This document shows, piece after piece, positions 26,781 to 34,511 of a stretch of DNA of 34,511 bases. A program made the translations under genes and the position numbers. How positions within the stretch are numbered: position 1 is the first letter of the stretch; every line of letters starts with the position of its first letter. A model generated the notes under the pieces. That model ran no database searches. It saw only the letters and a program-made list of their open reading frames with translations, and had not been told where the DNA came from. Location: the NCBI GenBank assembly GCA_021767845.1, contig JAASSQ010000003.1:1-34511 (forward strand), given 5' to 3'. Source of the DNA: Roseovarius sp. GTDB lineage: Bacteria; Pseudomonadota; Alphaproteobacteria; Rhodobacterales; Rhodobacteraceae.

Positions 26781-27629
26781 ATGCCCCTGCCTGATTTCCT
26801 CCTTGTCGGTGCCATGAAATGTGGCACCAGCACTCTGGCGGCACAGCTTGGCGCCCAGCCGGGCCTGTTCATGACCGACCCCAAAGAGCCGAATTTCTTT
26901 TCCGACGATGCAATCTTTGCCAAAGGGCGGGATTGGTATGAACGCCTGTTCGACCAGGCCGGGAGGGACATCAAGGGCGAGGCCAGCACACACTACACCA
27001 AGCTGCCGACCCATCCCGCGACCCTCGGGCGCATGCGCGCGATGCTGGACGCCCCTCGGATCATCTACCTTATCCGTGATCCGGTGGCGCGCGCGGTGTC
27101 GCACTATATCCATGAATGGACGATGGGTGTCATGTCGGGGGAAATTGAACGGGCGTTCGCCGAGCATGCCGAATTGATCGAGTATGGCCGCTATGCGATG
27201 CAGATCGCGCCCTATGTCAAGGCTTACGGCAAGGACAATGTTCTGATCCTGAGCCTTGAAACGATGAAAGCCGCACCGCAATCCACGCTGGAACGGGTTT
27301 GTGAGTTCCTCGGTCATGATGGCAGGCCCGAATGGCGCGAAGACCACGCGCGGGTCAATGCCTCCGGCGAGCGGGTCAAGCGCTTTCCCATGCACCGGCT
27401 GGTGTTCGACAATCCCGTCGCGGCAACGCTGCGCCGAACACTGGTTCCGCAATCCATCCGTGATCGGATCAAGAAATCGCGCCAGATTCAGGATCGGCCC
27501 GAGCTGACCCCTGCCCTGACGCACAAGTTGCGGACCATTTACACCAAGGATTTCGCACGCCTGAACGAGTTGTTCCCCGAGCGCGAGGATTTGCGCGCCA
27601 GCTATCCGTTTCTGACCAATGCAGGATGA
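26781..27629 (+). CDS. Sulfotransferase (heparan-sulfate-sulfotransferase-like domain)
   Basis: 'MPLPDFLLVGAMKCGTSTLAAQLGAQPGLFMTDPKEPNFFSDD', 'APRIIYLIRDPVARAVSHYIHEW': both PAPS-binding motifs. Confidence 0.93.
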   Translation: MPLPDFLLVGAMKCGTSTLAAQLGAQPGLFMTDPKEPNFFSDDAIFAKGRDWYERLFDQAGRDIKGEASTHYTKLPTHPATLGRMRAMLDAPRIIYLIRDPVARAVSHYIHEWTMGVMSGEIERAFAEHAELIEYGRYAMQIAPYVKAYGKDNVLILSLETMKAAPQSTLERVCEFLGHDGRPEWREDHARVNASGERVKRFPMHRLVFDNPVAATLRRTLVPQSIRDRIKKSRQIQDRPELTPALTHKLRTIYTKDFARLNELFPEREDLRASYPFLTNAG

Positions 27630-28596
27630 TCCGGCCACGGGCGCGGTCGTCATTGGCCGCAACGAAGGAGACAGGCTGATCCGCTGCTTCAATTCGGTTC
27701 GCGGTCGAGTGGCGCATATAGTCTATGTCGACTCCGGCTCCACCGACGGCAGCGTGGCCGCCGCCCGCGCGCACGGGGTTCACGTCGTCGAGCTTGATTT
27801 GAACAAACCGTTTACCGCCGCCCGGGCACGCAACGAAGGCCTTGCGGCGCTGCTGGACTTGTCGCCGGTTGAGTACGTGCAATTCATCGACGGCGATTGC
27901 GAGTTGCAACGGGGCTGGCTCACGGTCGCGCTGCCGTTTCTGCAGAGCTCGAAGGATGCTGCCGTGGCCTTTGGTCGCCGGCGCGAACGTTTCCCAGAAG
28001 CCTCGGTCTACAACCGCCTGTGCGATTGGGAATGGGACCGCCCGGTTGGCGAAGCGGAATCCTGCGGCGGAGATGCCCTGATGCGCACTCGCGCACTGCA
28101 GCAGGTGGGCGGTTACAATCCAAACCTGATTGCAGGTGAAGAGCCGGACTTGTGCGTGCGGATGCGCGAAAAGGGTTGGCGCATCTGGCGGCTGGATCAC
28201 GAAATGACCCTGCACGACGCAGCGATGACACGGTTCGGCCAATGGTGGGCCCGCACAAGACGGGCCGGCCACGCCTTTGCCGAGGGTGCGGCCCTGCACG
28301 GCTCGGGGCCCACCCGGCACTGGGTGCGCGAAACCCGAAAGGCCGTGATTTGGGGACTGGTGTTGCCGTCGATGATCGTGCTTGCCGCATTGATACTGGG
28401 CCCTTGGGGTTTGGTCGGGCTTGCGATCTATCCCCTGCAACTGGTGCGGCTGGCCCTGCGCGAGGGTGGTGGCAAAGCGGCATGGGAGCGGGCCTTTTTC
28501 CTGGTAATCGGCAAATTCCCCGAAGCGTTGGGTGTGGTGCAGTACTGGTGGGGCCGGCTGTCGGGCCGGCGTGGACGTTTGATCGAATACAAGTAA
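27619..28596 (+). CDS. Glycosyltransferase family 2
   Basis: MQDDPATGAVVIGRNEGDRLIRCFNSVRGRVAHIVYVDSGSTDGSVAAARAHGVHVVELD...'VEYVQFIDGDCELQRGWL'; C-terminal TM segments; overlaps the preceding stop by 11 nt. Confidence 0.92.
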   Translation: MQDDPATGAVVIGRNEGDRLIRCFNSVRGRVAHIVYVDSGSTDGSVAAARAHGVHVVELDLNKPFTAARARNEGLAALLDLSPVEYVQFIDGDCELQRGWLTVALPFLQSSKDAAVAFGRRRERFPEASVYNRLCDWEWDRPVGEAESCGGDALMRTRALQQVGGYNPNLIAGEEPDLCVRMREKGWRIWRLDHEMTLHDAAMTRFGQWWARTRRAGHAFAEGAALHGSGPTRHWVRETRKAVIWGLVLPSMIVLAALILGPWGLVGLAIYPLQLVRLALREGGGKAAWERAFFLVIGKFPEALGVVQYWWGRLSGRRGRLIEYK

Positions 28597-28671
28597 CGAC
28601 ACCCCTCAGCGAGTGTCGCGCGCTGATGCTTCGGTTCTGGGGCCTTGATACCCTCAAGGAGATGGCGACTG

Positions 28672-29526
28672 TCAGCCTTCCGCAGCGTTGCGCAACAATG
28701 TCTCATGCGCTGTGCCGCGCACGGCTTGAAGGCAGTCTTCGAAATTCTCGATCACTTGATTGGCAGGCGCGCGGATGATCTTGGTCATGCGCTCGCGTGT
28801 CGTGACAGGCGCGACCCCCAGAAACCCGAACACGCTTTCCATGATCCGCTGGCGGCTTTCCGGCTCCGCGAACAACTCATCGTAACGGATGACGAATTTG
28901 CGATGGTCCGGCAAGCGCGCCAACATGGCGTCGAGATCGGCGTTCTCGGCTTCGATATCGCACAGCAGGGCGGCGATGCGATCCGGGTCGATGTGCAGAG
29001 TGCGGGTCTTGCCACCTGACCCGCCTCGCGCGGCAACCACACCTGTGGCGCCCAGCATCGCATTGGAAATCATCCGGTCCACAACGTTTTCACGGACCAG
29101 GCCAATCACCTTGATGTCCGGTCGTGCGTCAAGGTAGCGCGTCAGCCCATAGCGTCGGAAGTTGAGCGAAAAGTCCTTTATGCCGAATGTCTTGAGATCG
29201 CGCCGCCGCTTCGCGGACGCGCGCTGACCAGCCATCGTCTTGCTCAGCGATCGGAGTGCATTCACGCTGCGCAGGAAAGTCGGCGAATACAGCACCCAAT
29301 CCAGGAATGCCTCGTCCGATCGGGGCAGCAAAAAAGTCTTGCGCTGCAGCTTTCGGATCGTGTTCCACTCACCAAGGACTTCTCCGAAGTTCAGCACCTC
29401 GGGGCTTTGATTGAGCATGTCTCGCAGAGTGTTGCTGCCGCTGCGGCCAAGCGTGAGGATGACGTGGTGCTCCATGATCAGGCTTCGGCTCCGTTGCGGA
29501 ATGGCATTCAGCGCCCCCTGTTCCAT
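28672..29526 (-). CDS. Sulfotransferase-like protein
   Basis: 'MEHHVILTLGRSGSNTLRDMLNQSPEVLNFGEVLGEW' loop, 'PDIKVIGLVRENVVDRMISNAM', 'KFVIRYDELFAEPESRQRIMESVFGFLGV'. Start 29526 or 29475. Confidence 0.78.
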   Translation of the reverse strand: MEQGALNAIPQRSRSLIMEHHVILTLGRSGSNTLRDMLNQSPEVLNFGEVLGEWNTIRKLQRKTFLLPRSDEAFLDWVLYSPTFLRSVNALRSLSKTMAGQRASAKRRRDLKTFGIKDFSLNFRRYGLTRYLDARPDIKVIGLVRENVVDRMISNAMLGATGVVAARGGSGGKTRTLHIDPDRIAALLCDIEAENADLDAMLARLPDHRKFVIRYDELFAEPESRQRIMESVFGFLGVAPVTTRERMTKIIRAPANQVIENFEDCLQAVRGTAHETLLRNAAEG

Positions 29527-30383
29527 TCCTTGCTGTCCCCGCGCAGGCGCACCGCGACATGCACGCCGGCATAGACAAGAAAGGATACAGGCATTGTCAA
29601 AAACAGTCTTGCCAGTCTTGTGCGCGTGACCCGGGCCTTGCCCTCGCGGGCGGGCATGTCCGGGTAAAGCCTGTGGATTTCGCGCACTCCCGCATCCTGC
29701 CTGCGCCGCACCTTGACGAGGTTGGCAAAGCCTTCGACCATCGGCCAGTGATAGCGCGCAGGCACCTCGATGCGTTCATCCGGGGTGAAAAGCAGCCGCA
29801 CGTAGGTATCGTCGGAAATGATGTCCGGGAACTCTCCCCATCGCCCGCGCCCGGCCCGATTGACGGCGAATAGCCCCGCCCCCACCGCACCGCCCTGCAC
29901 GAAGGGTAGCCGCGTCCAGAACCGGGCGTAGCGCCGGGTGATCCAGGTTTTCGCAGGCGCGACATTCAGTGTGCCGGTCGCATAGCGCGGTGCACTCGTC
30001 GCCAGTGCGAGCCGGATCTGGCCCAGCACTCCGCTGTCCAGTCGCACGTCCGCATCGAGAAAGACCAGCTCGTTCCCCTTTGCGGCACTGTCCCCGGCGT
30101 TGAGTGCGTTGACCTTGCCGGCGCGGGGCACATCAACGATGACCAGCGACCAACCGCGCGCGTCGAAGCCGGGCCGGTACGCGGCTGCGACATCGACGGT
30201 TCGATCAGTGCAGGCATTGGCCGCCAATATCACCTCGACCGTTCCGGCGCTGTCATCCTGGTCCAGAAGAGATTGCAGGCACGGCCCGATATAGGCCTCC
30301 TCGTTGCGGGCCGCTATGATGACGGACAGGATACCGTCCGCTTCCTGTTCATCCGTTCCATCCAGTTTGGCCTGCGCCGCCAT
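29508..30383 (-). CDS. Glycosyltransferase family 2
   Basis: 'ILSVIIAARNEEAYIGPCLQSLLDQDDSAGTVEVILAANACTDRTVD', 'GNELVFLDADVRLDSGVL', C-terminal TM. ATG at 30383 preferred over 30494. Confidence 0.9.
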   Translation of the reverse strand: MAAQAKLDGTDEQEADGILSVIIAARNEEAYIGPCLQSLLDQDDSAGTVEVILAANACTDRTVDVAAAYRPGFDARGWSLVIVDVPRAGKVNALNAGDSAAKGNELVFLDADVRLDSGVLGQIRLALATSAPRYATGTLNVAPAKTWITRRYARFWTRLPFVQGGAVGAGLFAVNRAGRGRWGEFPDIISDDTYVRLLFTPDERIEVPARYHWPMVEGFANLVKVRRRQDAGVREIHRLYPDMPAREGKARVTRTRLARLFLTMPVSFLVYAGVHVAVRLRGDSKEWNRGR

Positions 30384-30640
30384 ATGTTTGAATCCCTTTG
30401 CCCGCGTCGTCCGTGGAACGTGTGAGGTGATCAGATCGATAGCCGGTTCCGGCCTCTTCTGTCGATGTTCCGACCCAATTTCCCCCGCCAGCACCGAAAC
30501 ATTGGACGGGCTTGCAGCGCTGGTCTACAAAAATAGCAAGGCGCCTTGGTGGGTAGCCTGAAGGTTTTTGTTTTTTTTGAGGACAAGCATTTCCCCGATA
30601 CGGCCATATTCATGACAAGCACCTGGGGCAGGAAGCCCAA

Positions 30641-31786
30641 ATGACGCGGATTGGCATCATAGGCACGGGCTTTGTGGCCGATCTTTACATGCGGTCACTG
30701 GAAACGGCGCAAGGTCTCGATCTGATTGGCGCGCATGACGTGCGCGATGCGCGTCTGTCGCAATTCTGCGAATATTGGAACGTGAAAGCGTTCGAAACCC
30801 GTGACGCCCTGCTGTCGGCGATAGGCCCGGGAGGGATCTTGCTTAATCTCACCAACCCTTTGGCGCATTACGAGATCAGCAAGGCCGGGTTGGCCGCAGG
30901 CTGCCATGTGTATTCCGAGAAACCCCTGGCGATGCGGATGGATCACGCCCAGGACCTGCACGCACTTGCCGCCAAGGCGGGCCTTATGCTGGCTTCGGCC
31001 CCCTGCAGTTTTCTGGGCGAGGCCGCGCAGACCGTCGGGGCGGCCTTGCGCGGGGCCGTAGCGGGGAAACCCAGGCTGATCTATGCCGAGCTGGACGATG
31101 GTTTCATTCCACAGGCACCCTATGCCAAATGGCAAAGCGAAAGTGGCGCGCCGTGGCCCGCAGGCGATGAGTTCAGGGTAGGATGCACGCTGGAACATGC
31201 AGGGTATTACCTGACATGGCTGATCGCACTTTTCGGATCGGTGCGCACCGTGGTCGCGGCCTCAAGCCGGCAGGTCAGCGACCAGCTGCCGGTGGATGAT
31301 CCGGCACCCGATGTTTCGGTGGCGATCCTGTTTTTCGCGTCGGGCGTGATGGCGCGGCTGACATGCTCAATCATCGCGCCGCACGATCACGCCCTGCGGA
31401 TCATCTGCGACAAGGGCGTGATCGAACTGGACGAGGCCTGGAACAACGCAGCCAAGGTCCGGTTTCGTCGGCGCTTCGCAATACGTCGGCGGCTGGTATC
31501 TGCACCGTTTGCCCGCACCCTGCGTGTGCCCGGGCCGACCCGTCCCAAGACTGGCCGGTGGGGCTCGGCCTCGATGAACTTCATGCTGGGCGTTTCCGAA
31601 ATGGCCGAGGCGATCGTTCAGAACCGCCCATCGCGCATGTCAGCGGACCTTGCCCTGCACCTCACTGAAGTGACCTTGGCCATCCAGAACGCGGGCGAAA
31701 CGACCGGGGCGCAAACGATGCGAAGCAGGTGTGACCCGATCCAGCCGATGCCGTGGGCGCAACGTCTGAAAAGGGGCCGGCGATGA
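30641..31786 (+). CDS. Gfo/Idh/MocA-family oxidoreductase
   Basis: MTRIGIIGTGFVADLYMRSLETAQGLDLIGAHDVRDARL...'GCHVYSEKPLAMRMDHAQDLHALAAKAGLML' (EKP motif). Confidence 0.93.
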   Translation: MTRIGIIGTGFVADLYMRSLETAQGLDLIGAHDVRDARLSQFCEYWNVKAFETRDALLSAIGPGGILLNLTNPLAHYEISKAGLAAGCHVYSEKPLAMRMDHAQDLHALAAKAGLMLASAPCSFLGEAAQTVGAALRGAVAGKPRLIYAELDDGFIPQAPYAKWQSESGAPWPAGDEFRVGCTLEHAGYYLTWLIALFGSVRTVVAASSRQVSDQLPVDDPAPDVSVAILFFASGVMARLTCSIIAPHDHALRIICDKGVIELDEAWNNAAKVRFRRRFAIRRRLVSAPFARTLRVPGPTRPKTGRWGSASMNFMLGVSEMAEAIVQNRPSRMSADLALHLTEVTLAIQNAGETTGAQTMRSRCDPIQPMPWAQRLKRGRR

Positions 31787-32847
31787 GCGATGCCATCAGA
31801 TTGGGAATCGTCGGTACCGGCCGAATGGCGGCCAGGATGGTGCAGGTCGTGACCCTTGCGCCGGACCTGGTGGTGCAAGCGGTAGCCTCGGGACAACCTG
31901 AGCGCGCCCGATGGTTCGCGGCGCAATGCGGGACGGGCGATGCGATGGAGACGGTCTCGCAGATGGTCGCAAGCGACCGCGTGGATGCGATATACGTGGC
32001 CGGTCGCACCCGGGATCATGCCGCCGTCGCGCACGAGGCCGTGCGCGCGGGCAAGCCCGTACTGGTGGAAAAACCACTGACCGCCGACCCCGACACCGCG
32101 CATGCACTGGCCAAAGCGGCCAGCGAATCAAAGTGCCTTCTGGTTGAAAACCTTTGGTGCCTTGCTTTGCCCGCCTATCGTGCGCTTGCCGATCACCTTG
32201 CCAGCGGCAGCTATGGCACAGCCTTGCATCTGCATTTCGACTTCGGGTACCCGGTGCAGCCCGAAAGCTATCCGTCACTGTTCGACGCGCGGGATGGTGG
32301 CGCAACCCTGGATCGCGGCGTCTACGGTGTGTCGCTGGCCTTGCACCTTCTGGGCCCCGTTACAAAGGTTCAATGCGCGGCACAAACCGATGGCAAGGGC
32401 GTCGATCTGGTGTCCAGCATTCAATTGCAGCACGCATCGGGGGCCACGTCGCACGTAGCGGTCGCGCTCAATGCGCTGATGTCGAACACGGCCTCCCTGG
32501 CCTGCACGCATGGTTTTCTGGGGCTCGGGGCGCCGGCGGTCGGATCCGAGATATTGCAGGCCACGCAGATGCTGCCGCAGGTGGCGCCGCAGGCTGATCC
32601 GGGTCGGCACCCAGGGATAACGCAACGGATCAAGACCGCGCCCCTGGCCCGCCACTTCAAGCGACGGCGCGATGCGTCTGCCGGTCGGTTCTTGAGCTAC
32701 GGCGCCGATCCTTACCTGCCTATGCTGTCCCACTTTGCCGACATGATACGGTCAGGCCAAACCGAAAGCGATCTTGTTCCGCTGGACCTGTCAGTGCGCG
32801 TTCAGGACATCCTTGACGAGGCGCGCCGTCAGGCAGGCAAGGTTTAG
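31783..32847 (+). CDS. Gfo/Idh/MocA-family oxidoreductase
   Basis: MSDAIRLGIVGTGRMAARMVQVVTLAPDLVVQAVAS...'AGKPVLVEKPLTADPDTAHALAKAASESKCLLVENLWC'; ATGA overlap with the preceding gene. Confidence 0.93.
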   Translation: MSDAIRLGIVGTGRMAARMVQVVTLAPDLVVQAVASGQPERARWFAAQCGTGDAMETVSQMVASDRVDAIYVAGRTRDHAAVAHEAVRAGKPVLVEKPLTADPDTAHALAKAASESKCLLVENLWCLALPAYRALADHLASGSYGTALHLHFDFGYPVQPESYPSLFDARDGGATLDRGVYGVSLALHLLGPVTKVQCAAQTDGKGVDLVSSIQLQHASGATSHVAVALNALMSNTASLACTHGFLGLGAPAVGSEILQATQMLPQVAPQADPGRHPGITQRIKTAPLARHFKRRRDASAGRFLSYGADPYLPMLSHFADMIRSGQTESDLVPLDLSVRVQDILDEARRQAGKV

Positions 32848-32851
32848 ACCG

Positions 32852-34054
32852 ATGCGCATTGGTTACCTCATGAATGCCTACCCGATGACCAGCACCACGT
32901 TTATTCGGCGCGAGATAAACGCGATCGAGGCCGAAGGGGTCGAGGTGTTGCGGTATGCCATCCGGCCTTGGTCAGAGCCCTTGGTTGACGAACAAGACCG
33001 GACGGAACAGGACAAGACCTTTTATCTGCTCGTGGGGCGGCTGCCCGCCCTGTTGGGAGATTTCGCGAAAGAGACACTTTCGAACCCCCGTGGCATGGCA
33101 CGAGCGGTGAAAAGCTGGTGGCGTTTGTGGCGCAATGCGGGGCGCGGATTCGTGCCGCATGTGGCCTATATGCTGGAAGCGGTGTCACTGAAGCGGCGCG
33201 CGATACATGACGGGATCGGTCATTTGCACACCCATTTTTCGACCAACTCCGCCGCGGTCGCCATGCTGTCGCACGAGCTTGGCGGACCCGGCTACAGTTT
33301 TACCGCGCACGGGCCCGACGAATTCGTGGATTGGGGGCGTTCGTCTCTGGACCTGAAAGTGGCCAAGGCACGCTTCGTGGTGGCGATTTCGCAATTCTGC
33401 CGCGTGCAGATCGCCCGCGCGGCCGGGATGGCGTACTGGGGCAAAATCCATATCGTGCGCTGCGGGATCGACACCAGTCAATTTGCGCTCTCGGATGCCC
33501 CATTCAATTCGCAAGCGCCATTCGTGACCGTGGGGCGGCTGTGCCCGCAGAAGGCACAGACCCTGATTGTCGAGGCGGCCGCCCGATTGGCCCCGGCGTA
33601 TCCGAATTTACGGATTGTGCTGATTGGCGACGGCGAAACCCGCAATCAGATCAAGGGCGCGATTGCCCGCCACGGATTGCAGGACATCGTCACGCTACTT
33701 GGCTGGTGCGACAACATGCAGGTCCGCGAAACCCTTGGCCGTGCGCGCGCGCTGTTGTTGCCCAGCTTCGCCGAAGGTCTGCCCATCGTCATCATGGAAG
33801 CACTCGCGCTTGGGCGGCCCGTGATCTCAACATATATCGCGGGTATCCCCGAGCTGATCGACGACGAGTGCGGTTGGATCATTCCCGCCGGATCGGTCAG
33901 CGCCCTCACGCAGGCGATGCGATCAGCGCTTGACGCACCGCCCGAAACCCTTGCCGCCATGGGCGCCGAGGGCCGTCGACGCATCGAGACCCGGCACGAG
34001 GTGGCGATCAATGCCCATCGCCTCAAGACGCTGATTGAAGGCCATTACGCATGA
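32852..34054 (+). CDS. Glycosyltransferase family 4
   Basis: MRIGYLMNAYPMTSTTFIRREINAIEAEGVEVLRYAIRP...'TVGRLCPQKAQTLIVEAAARL'...'LLLPSFAEGLPIVIMEALALGRPVISTYIAGIPELI'. Confidence 0.95.
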   Translation: MRIGYLMNAYPMTSTTFIRREINAIEAEGVEVLRYAIRPWSEPLVDEQDRTEQDKTFYLLVGRLPALLGDFAKETLSNPRGMARAVKSWWRLWRNAGRGFVPHVAYMLEAVSLKRRAIHDGIGHLHTHFSTNSAAVAMLSHELGGPGYSFTAHGPDEFVDWGRSSLDLKVAKARFVVAISQFCRVQIARAAGMAYWGKIHIVRCGIDTSQFALSDAPFNSQAPFVTVGRLCPQKAQTLIVEAAARLAPAYPNLRIVLIGDGETRNQIKGAIARHGLQDIVTLLGWCDNMQVRETLGRARALLLPSFAEGLPIVIMEALALGRPVISTYIAGIPELIDDECGWIIPAGSVSALTQAMRSALDAPPETLAAMGAEGRRRIETRHEVAINAHRLKTLIEGHYA

Positions 34055-34151
34055 CGGCGGGGGCGAGGCGCCTCCGGCCCGTCCGGCTCCACGGCTCCCA
34101 TCTGGTCGTATCGGAGTGTCGCCTCGCGCGGCCCGGAAAGGACAGGGAACA

Positions 34152-34511
34152 ATGAAGATCACGTTCGTCAGCCCTCCGCCCAACCTCTCCGGGGGCACGC
34201 GCGTAATCGCGATCTACGCAGATTTGCTGGCCGAGATGGGCCATGACGTGACAGTCGTGGCGCAGACACGCAGGAAACACGGGGCGCTTCGGCGGGCCAA
34301 GGATTGGCTCAAGGGCCGCAAGCGCAAAGTCTTTGCCGACACCAGCCATTTCGACACCATGCAGACCCGCCTGCACCTCGTGCCCCACAATCGGCCTATC
34401 ACCGAGGCGGATGTTCCCGATGCGGATGTTGTGATTGCGACCTTCTGGACAACGGCCCATTCAGTGGCCGAACTGCCGGCCCGAAAGGGGCGAAAGTTCT
34501 ATTTCGTTCAG
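34152..34511 (+). CDS. Glycosyltransferase (GT4-like), N-terminal fragment running off right edge
   Basis: MKITFVSPPPNLSGGTRVIAIYADLLAEMGHDVTVVAQTRRKHGALRRAKDWLKG...FYFVQ; frame open to the window end. Confidence 0.8.
   Translation, partial: MKITFVSPPPNLSGGTRVIAIYADLLAEMGHDVTVVAQTRRKHGALRRAKDWLKGRKRKVFADTSHFDTMQTRLHLVPHNRPITEADVPDADVVIATFWTTAHSVAELPARKGRKFYFVQ

Noticed and set aside
25587-27692. 701-aa minus-strand ORF
   Set aside because: Antisense to the GT2 and sulfotransferase genes, which have clear family motifs; no motif in the antisense product.
28597-28618. CGACAC-N10-GTGTCG hairpin after the GT2 gene
   Set aside because: Only 6-bp arms, long loop and no T-tract; too weak to call a terminator.
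1-34511. CRISPR arrays, tRNA/rRNA genes, transposases or integrases
   Set aside because: None recognised on reading either strand; no repeat-spacer pattern, no transposase-like translation in the ORF track.

Overview
This 34.5-kb, GC-rich window reads as almost entirely one exopolysaccharide (EPS) biosynthesis, export and surface-protein locus. It is most likely from an alphaproteobacterium of Rhodobacteraceae type, inferred from protein style and the VPLPA-type sorting tail. The left half carries a PglK/MsbA-like ABC transporter, a split Wzz / BY-kinase pair, a PEP-CTERM-type AAA ATPase, an ExoY/WbaP-like initiating sugar transferase, a PrsT-like TPR lipoprotein, a secreted protein with a VPLPA/PEP-CTERM-like C-terminus, a short Wza/OPX protein next to a predicted outer-membrane beta-barrel, and a rhomboid protease. 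The middle carries a three-gene type I secretion system (ABC, HlyD-type adaptor, NodT-type outer-membrane lipoprotein). The right half carries a Wzy-like polymerase, a GT61, three GT2 and two GT4-type glycosyltransferases, and Gfo/Idh/MocA oxidoreductases. Four P-loop sulfotransferase-like genes are scattered through the locus, which suggests a sulfated polymer. The main leads are: (i) a PEP-CTERM-type EPS locus with a VPLPA-tailed protein and a rhomboid protease but no exosortase in the window; (ii) a short OPX plus beta-barrel export pair; (iii) a roughly 270-nt AT-rich, highly structured leader upstream of the initiating transferase; (iv) an unassigned secreted 524-aa protein. No tRNA, rRNA, CRISPR or transposon was recognised. 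All family calls come from motif reading of the translations; no database search was run.
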